Shown in pieces: positions 10,934 to 20,158 of a DNA stretch of 64,000 nt. The DNA lies in NCBI RefSeq assembly GCF_023243115.1, contig NZ_CP085081.1, positions 620,001 through 684,000 on the forward strand, in the 5' to 3' direction. A program made the position numbers and the translations under genes. The notes beneath the pieces were generated by a model. The model saw only the letters and a program-made list of their open reading frames with translations. It was not told where the DNA came from and ran no database searches. The DNA comes from Sediminicoccus sp. KRV36. GTDB taxonomy: Bacteria > Pseudomonadota > Alphaproteobacteria > Acetobacterales > Acetobacteraceae. Within the stretch, counting starts at the first letter, position 1, and the number at the start of each line of letters is the position of its first letter.

Positions 10934-11261
10934 TCGGACTGGCGCTCCGGGCGTTTCCGGTCCATAAGCGCCCGAGCCGTTCCGGGCCTGCCCGGAGCGG
11001 CGCAAACCGCTTGCGCTTGCGGCGGGTTGTCAGAGCCTCCGAGCCTTCCTGATCGGATGATGGGTCTGGCGGCGTTTCCGGCCACATGGCTTCGCCGCGG
11101 GGTGCAGACCCCCGGCCCCCATGTTGCCCGAGACGCCGGAAGCCTCCCTTCCCAGGGTGCCCCGGTGGTCGGACTGTCATCCTGCCGCGTCGCGAATACC
11201 AGTCCCCGCACCGATGCGGGGCAAGAAGCCCGCCCCCAGCCGGGGGCCAGAAGGATGACGC
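10934..11261. other. Intergenic region before pnp, 328 bp
   Basis: No convincing gene is seen. An 11-bp hairpin with a two-base loop lies at 10977–11000 and may end the cytochrome b561 transcript. The last 60 bases form the pnp leader with two further hairpins (annotated separately). Short frames here are fragments of neighbouring reading frames and lack ribosome-binding sites. Confidence 0.6.
11204..11247 (+). promoter_or_regulatory. Two-hairpin leader upstream of pnp
   Basis: Two stems stand directly before pnp: ccccgca/tgcgggg with a CCGA loop (11204–11221), and a 6-bp G/C stem with an AGCC loop (11232–11247). The second ends 14 bases before the pnp ATG, leaving an AAGGATG ribosome-binding region open. 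In enterobacteria pnp is autoregulated through RNase III cleavage of a leader stem; a comparable role here is inference. Confidence 0.5.
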
Positions 11262-13481
11262 ATGTTCGACAACTATTTCCGCAAGGATATCTCCTGGGGC
11301 GGCCAGATTCTGACGCTGGAGACGGGCAAGATCGCCCGCCAGGCCGATGGCGCCGTGATGGCCCGCCTGGGTGACACCATCGTGCTCTGCACCGTGGTCG
11401 GCGCCCGCGGCGTGAAGCCCGGCCAGGATTTCTTCCCGCTGACCGTGAATTACCAGGAAAAGGCCTTCGCGGCCGGCAAGATCCCGGGTGGCTTCTTCAA
11501 GCGCGAAGGCCGCCCCTCCGAGAGCGAGACGCTGATCTGCCGCCTGATTGACCGCCCGCTGCGCCCCCTCTTCCCCGAGGGTTTCCGCAACGAGGTGCAG
11601 GTCATCGCCACCGTGCTGAGCCATGACCTCGAGAACGATCCCGACATCGTGGCCCTGGTCGGCTGCTCGGCGGCGCTCACACTGTCCGGCATTCCGTTCT
11701 TCGGCCCGGTGGGCGCCGCGCGCGTGGGCTGGATCGATGGCGGCTATGTGCTCAATCCGACGGCCGCTCAGCGCAAGCTGTCCAAGCTCGATCTCGTCGT
11801 CGCCGGCACGGCCGAGGGCGTGCTGATGGTGGAATCCGAAGCGCAGGAGTTGTCGGAAGACATCATGCTGGGCGCCGTGAAATTCGGCCATGAGCAGTTC
11901 CAGGCCGTCATCCAGGGCATCATCGCCCTGGCCGAAGTGGCCGCGAAGGAGCCCTGGGATGTCGCGATCGAGGACCCCGCCAAGACGCCGCTGAAGGCCC
12001 GCATCGCCGAGCTTGGCACGGCCGCCATGGCCGAGGCCTACAAGATCACCGAGAAGCTGACGCGCCAGAAGGCCGTGGGTGCCGCCAAGAAGACCGTCAT
12101 GGCCGCGCTGGAAGCCGAAGGCGCCGACCTCACGGCCGCCAAGGGCATGATGAAGGAGCTGGAAGCGGATGTCGTCCGCAACGCCATCCTCGACACCGGC
12201 CTGCGCATTGATGGGCGTGACACCAAGACCGTCCGCTCCATCCTGGCCGAAGTCGGCGTGCTGCCGCGCGCGCATGGTTCGGCGCTGTTCACCCGTGGCG
12301 AGACGCAGGCGCTCTGCGTCGCGACCCTCGGCACCGGCCAGGATGAGCAGATCATTGACGCTCTCGCGGGCGAATACCGCGAGAACTTCATGCTGCACTA
12401 CAACTTCCCTCCCTACTCGGTGAACGAGACGGGCCGCATGGGTTCGCCCGGTCGTCGTGAAGTGGGCCATGGCAAGCTTGCCTGGCGCGCGATCCACCCG
12501 GTGCTGCCGGAGAAGGACAAGTTCCCGTACACCATGCGCGTCGTCTCCGAGATCACGGAGAGCAACGGCTCCTCCTCGATGGCGACCGTCTGCGGCACCT
12601 CGCTTGCGCTGATGGATAGCGGCTGCCCGCTGATCCGCCCGGTGGCCGGCATTGCCATGGGCCTGATCAAGGAGGATCGCGGCTTCGCGGTGCTCAGCGA
12701 CATCCTGGGCGACGAGGATCACCTCGGCGACATGGATTTCAAGGTGGCCGGGACGGAGGCGGGCATCACGGCCCTCCAGATGGACATCAAGATCACCTCC
12801 ATCACCTTCGACATCATGCGCACCGCGCTGGATCAGGCCAAGGATGGCCGCTTCCACATCCTGGGCGAGATGGCCAAGGCCATCACCGGCGCCCGCGGCG
12901 AGATGGCGGCGACCGCGCCGCGCATCACCGTGATCCAGGTGCCGAAGGACAAGATCCGTGACGTGATCGGCACGGGCGGCAAGGTGATCCGCGAGATCGT
13001 CGAGCAGACCGGCACCAAGATCGACATCGAGGATGACGGCACCATCAAGATCGCCTCCAGCAATCCGGAAGCGACCCAGGCCGCCATTGACCGCATCAAG
13101 GGCATCACGGCCGAGGCCGAGATCGGCGCCATCTACAATGGCAAGGTCGTGAAGACCGCCGAATTCGGCGCCTTCGTGAACTTCCTGGGCGCCAAGGATG
13201 GCCTGGTGCACATCAGCGAACTCGCCAATGAGCGCGTGAACCGCACCAGCGACATCGTCAAGGAAGGCGATGCCGTGAAGGTCAAGGTCATCGGCTTCGA
13301 TGATCGCGGCAAGGTGAAGCTCTCCATGCGCGTGGTGGACCAGGCGACGGGTGCGGACATCACCGAACAGGTGGGCGAGCGCCGTCCCAGCCCGCGCGGC
13401 GAAGGCGGCGAGGGTGGCGAGGAGCGTCCGCGCCGTGAAGGCCGCGGGGACCGTGGCCCCCGCCGGAGCTACAACGACTGA
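11262..13481 (+). CDS. pnp: Polyribonucleotide nucleotidyltransferase (PNPase)
   Basis: PNPase (739 residues) degrades RNA 3'-to-5' by phosphorolysis and is a degradosome component. Two RNase PH cores (about 10–240 and 310–545) flank a helical domain; the second carries the active-site region around [22 protein letters not shown] domain ([17 protein letters not shown], about 565) and an S1 domain ([20 protein letters not shown], about 625) follow, ending in a basic Arg/Gly/Glu tail (about 705–739). An AAGGATG element precedes ATG 11262. A strong hairpin follows the gene. Confidence 0.98.
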   Translation: MFDNYFRKDISWGGQILTLETGKIARQADGAVMARLGDTIVLCTVVGARGVKPGQDFFPLTVNYQEKAFAAGKIPGGFFKREGRPSESETLICRLIDRPLRPLFPEGFRNEVQVIATVLSHDLENDPDIVALVGCSAALTLSGIPFFGPVGAARVGWIDGGYVLNPTAAQRKLSKLDLVVAGTAEGVLMVESEAQELSEDIMLGAVKFGHEQFQAVIQGIIALAEVAAKEPWDVAIEDPAKTPLKARIAELGTAAMAEAYKITEKLTRQKAVGAAKKTVMAALEAEGADLTAAKGMMKELEADVVRNAILDTGLRIDGRDTKTVRSILAEVGVLPRAHGSALFTRGETQALCVATLGTGQDEQIIDALAGEYRENFMLHYNFPPYSVNETGRMGSPGRREVGHGKLAWRAIHPVLPEKDKFPYTMRVVSEITESNGSSSMATVCGTSLALMDSGCPLIRPVAGIAMGLIKEDRGFAVLSDILGDEDHLGDMDFKVAGTEAGITALQMDIKITSITFDIMRTALDQAKDGRFHILGEMAKAITGARGEMAATAPRITVIQVPKDKIRDVIGTGGKVIREIVEQTGTKIDIEDDGTIKIASSNPEATQAAIDRIKGITAEAEIGAIYNGKVVKTAEFGAFVNFLGAKDGLVHISELANERVNRTSDIVKEGDAVKVKVIGFDDRGKVKLSMRVVDQATGADITEQVGERRPSPRGEGGEGGEERPRREGRGDRGPRRSYND

Positions 13482-13510
13482 ATCTGCATTCCGCAGGTGA
13501 CTTGAACGGA

Positions 13511-13546
13511 GAAACCGTCCGGTGCTTTCTTGCGCCGGGCGGTTTC
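13511..13546 (+). terminator. Long hairpin after pnp
   Basis: A 15-bp stem (13511–13525 with 13532–13546, G·U pairs only as exceptions) closes a six-base loop 29 bases after the pnp stop. There is no T-run, so it may be a 3'-stabilising structure or a factor-assisted terminator. Confidence 0.6.
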
Positions 13547-13591
13547 GCCATAATGTAATATCCTGAAATCTGGCACGGCAGGGACGGCACA

Positions 13592-14992
13592 GTGAAGGCG
13601 ATCAACAGCATCCGCATGGGCGGCGTGGACGTGCTTCCGCTCGTTGAGGGCGGCAAGGGCGTTGCGGTGAGCAATGGGCTGACCGCGGGCGCCTGGGCGG
13701 CTGCTGGCGGCGTGGGCACCTTCTCGGCCGTGAACGCCGACAGCTATGACGCCGAGGGCCGCACCATTCGGCAAATCTATGCCGGCAAGACGCGGCGTGA
13801 CCGGCATGAGGAACTCGTCGCCTATGGTATCGCGGGCGGCATCGCGCAGGCGCGCGAAGCCCGTGACGTGGGCGGCAAGGATGCCCGTATCCATGCCAAT
13901 ATCCTCTGGGAAATGGGCGGCGCCGAGCGGGTGATCCGCGGCGTGCTCGAAGGTGCCAAGGGCCTGGTGAACGGCGTGACCTGCGGTGCCGGCATGCCCT
14001 ACCGCCTGGCCGAGATCGCCAAGGATTTCGGCGTCCATTACTATCCCATCGTCTCCTCCGCCCGGGCCTTCAGCGCGCTGTGGAAGCGCAGCTATGGCAA
14101 GGTGAGCGAGTGGCTGGGTGGCGTCGTCTATGAGGATCCCTGGCTGGCGGGTGGCCATAACGGCCTCTCCAACAGCGAGGACCCGAAAAAGCCCGAAGCC
14201 CCCTATGAGCGCGTGCGCAAGCTGCGCGAGCAGATGCGCGCCTTCGGCCTGGACGCCACCCCCATCATCATGGCCGGCGGCGTCTGGTGGCTGGAGGAAT
14301 GGTCCGACTGGATCGACAACCCCGAGCTCGGGCCCATCGCCTTCCAATTCGGCACGCGCCCGCTGCTGACGCAGGAAAGCCCCATCAGCGATGCCTGGAA
14401 GCAGCGCCTGATCCACCTGCAATCGGGCGATGTCCTGCTGCAGCCCTTCTCGCCCACCGGCTTCTACTCCTCGGCCGTGCGCAATGACTTCCTGCGCGAC
14501 CTGGAGGCCCGCAACGAGCGGCAGGTCGCCTATACGACCGAGCCCGTGGGCGAGCACACGGCCGAATTCGGCGTGGGCCCCCGCAAGCGCCTGGTCTGGC
14601 TGACGCCGGGTGACCGCGCCCGGGCCGAGGCCTGGACGGCGGCCGGCTATACCGAGGCGATGCGCACGCCCGATACGACGCTGATCTTCGTCACTCCCGC
14701 CAATGCGCAGGAGATCCTGGCCGATCAGGTGGCCTGCATGGGCTGCCTCAGCCATTGCCGCTTCAGCAACTGGACGCAGATCGAGCCCGACTACAGCACC
14801 GGCAAGAAGGCCGATCCGCGCAGCTTCTGCATCCAGAAGACGCTGCAGGACATCGCGCATGATGGCAGCCTGGAGCACAACCTGATGTTCGCCGGGCATA
14901 ATGCCTATCGCTTCAGCTCCGATCCCTTCTACTCGAACGGCTTCGTGCCGAGCGTGAAGCAGCTGGTGGATCGGATCATGACCGGGCGCTGA
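13592..14992 (+). CDS. Nitronate monooxygenase-like flavin oxidoreductase
   Basis: This 466-residue protein begins at GTG 13592. Its TIM-barrel layout fits FMN-dependent nitronate monooxygenase/2-nitropropane dioxygenase enzymes: an early SNGLTAGAWAAAGGVGTFSA block, LVNGVTCGAGMPYRL, and a phosphate-binding MAGGVWWLEEW. Members oxidise alkyl nitronates, but many are uncharacterised. Unusual for the family, a cysteine cluster C382-x2-C385-x3-C389 occurs near the C-terminus with another Cys in RSFCIQK, which could hold a metal or Fe-S centre. The gene stands alone after the pnp hairpin and faces the next minus-strand operon. Confidence 0.75.
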   Translation: MKAINSIRMGGVDVLPLVEGGKGVAVSNGLTAGAWAAAGGVGTFSAVNADSYDAEGRTIRQIYAGKTRRDRHEELVAYGIAGGIAQAREARDVGGKDARIHANILWEMGGAERVIRGVLEGAKGLVNGVTCGAGMPYRLAEIAKDFGVHYYPIVSSARAFSALWKRSYGKVSEWLGGVVYEDPWLAGGHNGLSNSEDPKKPEAPYERVRKLREQMRAFGLDATPIIMAGGVWWLEEWSDWIDNPELGPIAFQFGTRPLLTQESPISDAWKQRLIHLQSGDVLLQPFSPTGFYSSAVRNDFLRDLEARNERQVAYTTEPVGEHTAEFGVGPRKRLVWLTPGDRARAEAWTAAGYTEAMRTPDTTLIFVTPANAQEILADQVACMGCLSHCRFSNWTQIEPDYSTGKKADPRSFCIQKTLQDIAHDGSLEHNLMFAGHNAYRFSSDPFYSNGFVPSVKQLVDRIMTGR

Positions 14993-15042
14993 CGCGCCGC
15001 CCTCTGGTGACAGGGGGCCGGGGCGGAATAGCGCGGCCGCCC

Positions 15043-15717
15043 TCAGTCCGGCAGCCGGCCGAACAGCCCATGTTCCAGCGAGGTGCGATAGACCCTGGCG
15101 GGAAAATCCTCGGCCAGGGCCGCCGCCCGCAGCGCCGCCACATCGGCGTCCATCAGCGGCGTCAGGGCCGGCAGGAATTGCGGCGTCGGCTGGATGGGTG
15201 CCGGCCGGCCGAGCAAGGCCTCGATCACCTCATCCGTCACGGGTGCCACGGCGCCGCAGGTCATCTCGAAGCCATCCAGGCGCATCAGCCGGCCCGCAAA
15301 GGCGCAGCCCTGCATCTCGTCACGCGCCAGCACCTGGTCCTGGATATGCAGCGGTGTGCCCCGCAGCAGATCCTCGGCCATGATGCCGCCCTCGGGATGC
15401 GCCCCGCCCACGCGGAAGATGGTGAAAGCCGCCCGCGAGAGGGCCGCCAGCACGCGCGCCTCATCGCTGCCCTCCGGGTAGTCGCCGGCCTTGGCCTCGC
15501 GGTCCAGCGCGCGGGTATGGCCGCCCACCGGGCCGAGGATGCCGAGATCGAGCACCAGGAGGAATTGCGCCTCATTGGTGAATTTCACTTCCTTGCCGCG
15601 CCAGAGACCCAGCGCGCGCGCCTGGCTGGCGGCCGAGGCCTGCGGGATTCGGCGGCTGGCGGCGGTGACCACGCGCTCCCGCGCGGCGCGATAGACCTCG
15701 TATGCGGTGGCGCTCAC
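15043..15717 (-). CDS. Conserved hypothetical protein
   Basis: I do not recognise this 224-residue protein. It is soluble-looking, with no signal peptide or membrane segment, and has Gly-rich stretches (LVLDLGILGPVGGHTRA, FRVGGAHPEGGIMAEDLL) and a later FEMTCGAVAPVTDEVIEALLG. GTG at 15717 is preferred because it overlaps the upstream dehydrogenase region by one codon; the frame stays open to 15783 inside that gene. The tight junction suggests co-transcription and perhaps a role in the same pathway as the Ldh_2 enzyme. Confidence 0.6.
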   Translation of the reverse strand: MSATAYEVYRAARERVVTAASRRIPQASAASQARALGLWRGKEVKFTNEAQFLLVLDLGILGPVGGHTRALDREAKAGDYPEGSDEARVLAALSRAAFTIFRVGGAHPEGGIMAEDLLRGTPLHIQDQVLARDEMQGCAFAGRLMRLDGFEMTCGAVAPVTDEVIEALLGRPAPIQPTPQFLPALTPLMDADVAALRAAALAEDFPARVYRTSLEHGLFGRLPD

Positions 15718-15718
15718 C

Positions 15719-16813
15719 TCAGATGCCCTGCGGGCCGTTGATGCCGAGCGAGGCAGCGGTGTCGAGAATGCCCTGCCAGGCATCGCGGGAAAGCGGCAGC
15801 CCCGTGATGCGCCGCTTGGCGCGGCGCTGCTTCTCGGGGTCTCCCGGGGCGAGGATCGGCGCCTCGGGATCGGCCGCGCGGCAGGATTTCACCCAGGAGA
15901 TGTAGCCCTGCGCGGCCTGGTGGAAGGCAGCCTCATCGCCGAAATGCTGCGGCGAGAGATAGATGGACAGCATGCCGTTCGCGATCCGCGCACGCTCGGT
16001 GATGGGGCCGGAGCAGCCACCGCCCGTCAGGGCGCCGGCCAGCAATTCGCACATCAGCGCGAGGCCCGAGCCCTTGTGGTCGCCAAAGGCGCGGATCGCG
16101 CCGGTGCCGCCCGCCGCATTGCGCGGCCCGACCGGTGCGTAGTCGCCATAGAGGGTGTGCGGATCGCCCGACATCTGGCCTTCGGCCGTGATCAGTGCGT
16201 TCTCCGGCAGTGCCTTGCCGCCGTTGGAAGCGACCAGCACCTTGCCCTCCGCGACGAAGGAGGTGGCGAAGTCCAGGATGACGGGCCCCTGCGGCAGGGG
16301 GACGCCCACGCAGAAGGGCGCCGTGGAAAAGCGCCGCTCGGTGCCGCCAAAGGGCGCGACCAGGACCGAACCCGCGACATTGACGAAATGGATGGAAATC
16401 AGCCCCTGGGCCGTGGCCATTTCCGCGTAGTCGCCCGTGCGGCCGATATGCCCGGCATTGCGCAGCCCGACGATGCAGGCGCCATTCTGCAAGGCGCGCT
16501 CGATGCCAAGCTCGGTCGCCTGCTGCGCCACCGTCTGGCCGAAGCCGAATTTGCCGTCCAGCAGGACGAAGCTGCCGCCATCCGTGATGGTGTCCACCGT
16601 CTGCCCGGCCAGCACATAGCCCGCCTTCTGCCACTCCACATAGCGCGGCACGCGCACCACGCCGTGGCTGTCATGCCCGGACAGGTTGGCACCGACGAGG
16701 TGGTTGGAAATCCGCGCTGCTTCATGGGGTGTGCAGCCGGAGGCGGTGAAGATGCGGGTGACGAAGCCTTCCAGCTCCGCTTCGGGGATATAGACGTAAT
16801 CCGGTTCGGCCAT
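15719..16813 (-). CDS. Ldh_2-family (malate/L-lactate/ureidoglycolate type) dehydrogenase
   Basis: This 364-residue NAD(P)-dependent oxidoreductase belongs to the non-Rossmann COG2055 family. Signature blocks are SGHDSHGVVRVPRYVEWQ with the catalytic His, GFGQTVAQQATELGIE, RNAGHIGRTGDYAEMA, TAPFCVGVP and GDHKGSGLALMCELLAGALT. Family members reduce various 2-oxoacids, so the substrate cannot be read from the sequence. ATG 16813 (MAEPDY) is preceded by GAGAGGGAA on the coding strand; the frame is open further upstream but without family similarity. Confidence 0.85.
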   Translation of the reverse strand: MAEPDYVYIPEAELEGFVTRIFTASGCTPHEAARISNHLVGANLSGHDSHGVVRVPRYVEWQKAGYVLAGQTVDTITDGGSFVLLDGKFGFGQTVAQQATELGIERALQNGACIVGLRNAGHIGRTGDYAEMATAQGLISIHFVNVAGSVLVAPFGGTERRFSTAPFCVGVPLPQGPVILDFATSFVAEGKVLVASNGGKALPENALITAEGQMSGDPHTLYGDYAPVGPRNAAGGTGAIRAFGDHKGSGLALMCELLAGALTGGGCSGPITERARIANGMLSIYLSPQHFGDEAAFHQAAQGYISWVKSCRAADPEAPILAPGDPEKQRRAKRRITGLPLSRDAWQGILDTAASLGINGPQGI

Positions 16814-17055
16814 GGGGGTTCCCTCTCTGAGGATGAAACTGCCCGTGGCGGGCCGGCACGTCCAGGGGTGCCGCCGGACCCGTCGCCCCGCGCGACGCAT
16901 CGCGGCAGATGCGCTTCGCGCGGCGTGGCCGCGGCATGCGGTGAGCCGCCAGCGGTTGCGGCTTCGGCGGAAAAATGGCTGTGGCGGCCTATTCCGCGCG
17001 AACACAACGGCCCGGGCTGCCGTCAGGAAGCACGGCCCAGCTGGTGGTCGGGCGC

Positions 17056-17907
17056 CTACCGCCCCTCATGCGCCAGGCGGAAGGGGCTGGCCGGATAGGT
17101 GCCGAGCACGCGCAGCTCGCGGGAGAAATAGCGCAGCTCCTCCAGCGCCCGGAACAGGTTCGGGTCATCCGGATGGCCGTCCACGTCGCAGAGGAACTGC
17201 GTTGCGGTGAAGGCGCCGTCGAGCATGTAGCTCTCCAGCTTGGTCATGTTCACGCCGTTGGTGGCAAAGCCGCCCAGCGCCTTGTAGAGCGCGGCCGGCA
17301 TGTTGCGCACACGAAAGACGAAGGTGGTGACGGGATGCGGCACGTCGGGCACTGGCGGCAGCTTCCGCTCCCGCGACATCACGTAGAAGCGCGTGGTGTT
17401 GTGCAACGCGTCCTCGACATTCCGGCGCAGGATGTCCAGGCCATAGACCTCGGCGGCGAGGGCGCTGGCGATGGCCGCATCCTCCATCGTGCCGTCGCGC
17501 GCGATGATCTCGGCGGCACCCGCGGTGTCGGCCTGGATGACCGGCGTCAGCTCCAGCTCCTTGATGACCTTCAGCACCTGGCCCAGCGCCATGGGGTGGC
17601 TATGGGCGCGGCGCAGCCCCTCGATGGTCGCGCCTGGCCGGGCCAGCAGGCAATGCTCCACCCGCTCGAAATGCTCGCCGATCACGGAGAGGCCGGATTC
17701 GGGCAGCAGGCGATGGATATCGGGCACGCGCCCGGCCAGGCTGTTTTCGCAGGGCAGCATGGCGAGCGCGGCCCGGCCATCGCGCACGGCGGCCATCGCG
17801 GCTTCGAAGCTGGGGCAGGGGAGGGTGGTCCAGCCGGGATACGCGTGGCGGCAGGCCAGATCGGAATAGGCGCCAGGAACCCCCTGGAAGGCGATGATAT
17901 TGGTCAT
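17056..17907 (-). CDS. pheA: Prephenate dehydratase
   Basis: This 283-residue enzyme converts prephenate to phenylpyruvate in phenylalanine synthesis. The catalytic domain has FQGVPGAYSDLA at the N-terminus, PCENSLAGRV and the catalytic HNTTRFYVM (about 185). The C-terminal ACT domain binds phenylalanine for feedback inhibition; the usual ESRP is ESYM, a variant I associate with alphaproteobacterial enzymes. There is no chorismate mutase domain. The stop of kdsB overlaps its ATG by four bases, so the two are coupled. Confidence 0.95.
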   Translation of the reverse strand: MTNIIAFQGVPGAYSDLACRHAYPGWTTLPCPSFEAAMAAVRDGRAALAMLPCENSLAGRVPDIHRLLPESGLSVIGEHFERVEHCLLARPGATIEGLRRAHSHPMALGQVLKVIKELELTPVIQADTAGAAEIIARDGTMEDAAIASALAAEVYGLDILRRNVEDALHNTTRFYVMSRERKLPPVPDVPHPVTTFVFRVRNMPAALYKALGGFATNGVNMTKLESYMLDGAFTATQFLCDVDGHPDDPNLFRALEELRYFSRELRVLGTYPASPFRLAHEGR

Positions 17908-18638
17908 GATTTTCCCAGGATATGGCGGGCGCGTTCCAGATCCTCGGGCGTGTCCACGCCAAAGGGCCCATGCTCGATCCGCGCGGCGCCGATGCGCATG
18001 CCGGCTTCCAGCGCCCGCAGTTGTTCCAGCCGCTCGCGCCGTTCCAGCGGCGATTCCGGCAGCTTCACGAAGCGGTCCAGCGCCGCGCGGCGATAGGCAT
18101 AGACGCCGATATGGTGCCAGCGCGGACCCTCCCCCCAGGGGATCGGGTTGCGGCTGAAATAGAGCGCGGGCGCCACTTCCACCCCCTCCGGAAAGGCGCA
18201 GGCCGCCTTGACGAAGGAGGATGTCTGCGCCTCGGCCTCATCGGCGATGGGGCAGACCAGCGTGCCGATATCGGTGGCCTTGTCAGCGAGCGGCTTGAGG
18301 ACGGACCAGAGCAGCCCGGGCTCCAGCGTCGGGAAATCGCCCTGCAGGTTCACCACGACATCATGCGCGCCAAAGGGATCCAGCTGGGCCAGGGCGCGGT
18401 GGATGCGGTCCGTCCCGCTCGGCACATCATCGGCCACAAGGACCGCGCGGCCCCCGGCCGCTTCCACGGCGGCGACGATCTCGGGCTCGCCCGCCGCAAC
18501 GGCCACGGGGCCGATCCCGGCCTCCTTCGCGCGTTCCAGCACATGGATGATCATGGCGCGGCCGCCGATGTCGGCCAGCGGCTTGCCGGGCAGGCGTGTC
18601 GCCGCCATGCGGGCGGGGATGATGATGATGGGGTTCAC
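17904..18638 (-). CDS. kdsB: 3-deoxy-manno-octulosonate cytidylyltransferase (CMP-KDO synthetase)
   Basis: KdsB (244 residues) activates KDO with CTP for lipopolysaccharide core synthesis. The N-terminal nucleotide-binding IIIPARMAATRLPGKPL, the VADDVPSGTDRIHRAL segment and VNLQGDFP are family hallmarks. The start is GTG 18638 (VNPIIIIPARM); the frame extends to a TTG at 18662 that adds residues without family similarity. It is the first gene of the kdsB–pheA pair and diverges from the cytochrome c gene across about 160 bases that should hold both promoters. Confidence 0.95.
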   Translation of the reverse strand: MNPIIIIPARMAATRLPGKPLADIGGRAMIIHVLERAKEAGIGPVAVAAGEPEIVAAVEAAGGRAVLVADDVPSGTDRIHRALAQLDPFGAHDVVVNLQGDFPTLEPGLLWSVLKPLADKATDIGTLVCPIADEAEAQTSSFVKAACAFPEGVEVAPALYFSRNPIPWGEGPRWHHIGVYAYRRAALDRFVKLPESPLERRERLEQLRALEAGMRIGAARIEHGPFGVDTPEDLERARHILGKS

Positions 18639-18798
18639 GCAAAAATCCGAAGTTGCGGTCAAGGCCGGGGGTCAAACCAGGACAGGGACGGTTGATGCGG
18701 CGCAGCACCGCCTGTATTGAGAAGCACGAATAAGTCAGGGCAAGGCATTGCGCAAACGGCGCGAAAGCCGCCCATCCGTTGAGAAGGGTAAGCCCGGC

Positions 18799-19341
18799 AT
18801 GAGCCTGGAGGTCAACAAGGCGTTCGCGGCGGTTCTCACCGCGGGCATTGCGTTCATGAGCGCTGGCGTGATCGGCGGCCTGGTGGTGCACCCGCACCGG
18901 CTGGACCACGCGGCGATCAGCATCGGCGCCACGCCGCAGACCGCAGCCCCCGCCGCAGCCGCGCCCGCCGCCCCCGCGCTGGAGCCGATCGGCCCGCTGC
19001 TGGCCGCCGCCAATGCGGAGAATGGGCGCGCCCTGGCCGGCCGGCTCTGTGCCTCCTGCCACAGCTTCAATGAGGGCGGGCGGGCCGGTGTCGGCCCCAA
19101 CCTCTGGGGCATCGTGAACAAGAATCACGCCCAGATGGCCGGCTTCAACTACAGCGCCGCAAATCGTGCCCTGGCCGACAAGCCCTGGGATTACGAGGCG
19201 CTGAACGCCTTCATCGCCGCCCCCAACCGCGCCATGGCCGGCACCCGCATGGCCTATGCCGGCCTGCCCAACACGGCGCAGCGCGCGGATGTGATTGCCT
19301 ATCTGCGCAGCCTGGCTACCACCCCGGCGCCGCTGCCCTGA
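18799..19341 (+). CDS. Membrane-anchored c-type cytochrome (CycM-like)
   Basis: This 180-residue protein has one uncleaved N-terminal membrane anchor (AFAAVLTAGIAFMSAGVIGGLVV, about 8–30), an Ala/Pro linker, and a single-haem class I cytochrome domain with CASCH at about 95 and a likely axial Met in RMAYAGL. The plan matches CycM/cytochrome c552-type proteins that carry electrons to terminal oxidases on the periplasmic face. ATG 18799 (MSLEVNKAF) has AAGGGTAAG upstream; an earlier in-frame start at 18748 is poorer. Confidence 0.88.
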   Translation: MSLEVNKAFAAVLTAGIAFMSAGVIGGLVVHPHRLDHAAISIGATPQTAAPAAAAPAAPALEPIGPLLAAANAENGRALAGRLCASCHSFNEGGRAGVGPNLWGIVNKNHAQMAGFNYSAANRALADKPWDYEALNAFIAAPNRAMAGTRMAYAGLPNTAQRADVIAYLRSLATTPAPLP

Positions 19342-20114
19342 TCCACGCTGAACTCGTTGCCGCGGCCGAGGCCGCGGCCGATCTGGCGAGCGGGATCATC
19401 CGCCCGCTGTTTCGCTCGGCCCTCCTCGTGGAGGCCAAGGGCGATGCCTCCCCCGTGACCGAAGCGGACCGTGCGGCCGAGCGCGCGCTGCGCGCCTACC
19501 TGACCGAGCGCTTCCCGAGCCACGGCATCATGGGCGAGGAATACGGCACGGAGCGCGGCGATGCCGAATACCTCTGGGTCCTCGATCCGATTGACGGCAC
19601 CCGCGCCTTCCTGACCGGCCGCCCCCTCTTTGGCACGTTGATCGGGCTGCTGCGCCACGGCGAGCCCGTGCTTGGGCTGATTGACCAGCCGGTGACGCGG
19701 GAGCGCTGGATCGGCATCGTGGGGGAGCCCACCCGCTTCACCAGCCCGATGGGCGGTATCGCCGCCTGCCGGCCCTGCCCGACGCTGGCCACGGCCGAAC
19801 TTTCCTGCACATCGCCCGAGATTTTCGATGCCCAGGGTGCCGCCCGATTCGAACGCGTGCGCCAGGCTGCCCGGCGCGTGACCTGGGGTGGCGATTGCTA
19901 CGCCTATGGGCTGATCGCCCTTGGCTTGGTGGATGCCGTCGTCGAAGGCACGCTCAAGCCCTGGGACTGGGCCGCGCTGGTGCCCGTGATCGAGGGCGCC
20001 GGCGGGCGCATGACGGATTGGCAGGGCCATGCGCTGACGCTGGACAGCCGTGGCGAGGTGATTGCCGTGGGTGATCCGGCCCTGCTGCCCGAGATCGTTT
20101 CGCTTCTCGGCTGA
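19338..20114 (+). CDS. hisN: Inositol monophosphatase-family phosphatase, probably histidinol-phosphatase (HisN type)
   Basis: The metal-dependent phosphatase signatures are GEEYGTERG, VLDPIDGTRAFLTG and the C-terminal WDWAALVPVIEGAGG. The form of the second motif and the region around WGGDCYAYGLIALG fit HisN-type histidinol-phosphatases, though the family also includes inositol and sulfur-nucleotide phosphatases. The frame has no ATG, GTG or TTG before codon 31 (GTG 19428), yet the conserved N-terminal helix (ELVAAAEAAADLASGIIRP) is encoded upstream. CTG 19338, overlapping the cytochrome c stop as CTGA, is therefore the likeliest start (258 residues). Confidence 0.8.
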   Translation: MIHAELVAAAEAAADLASGIIRPLFRSALLVEAKGDASPVTEADRAAERALRAYLTERFPSHGIMGEEYGTERGDAEYLWVLDPIDGTRAFLTGRPLFGTLIGLLRHGEPVLGLIDQPVTRERWIGIVGEPTRFTSPMGGIAACRPCPTLATAELSCTSPEIFDAQGAARFERVRQAARRVTWGGDCYAYGLIALGLVDAVVEGTLKPWDWAALVPVIEGAGGRMTDWQGHALTLDSRGEVIAVGDPALLPEIVSLLG

Positions 20115-20158
20115 CTTGGCGGTTGCCCTGGGCGCCCGGCACCCCCAATCTCTGGCCC

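Noticed and set aside
10934..11261. Possible tRNA or small RNA gene
   Set aside because: Hairpins are present but no cloverleaf, T-loop GTTC motif or CCA end could be found.
10764..13211. 815-codon minus-strand frame over pnp
   Set aside because: Antisense shadow of PNPase with biased composition and no domains.
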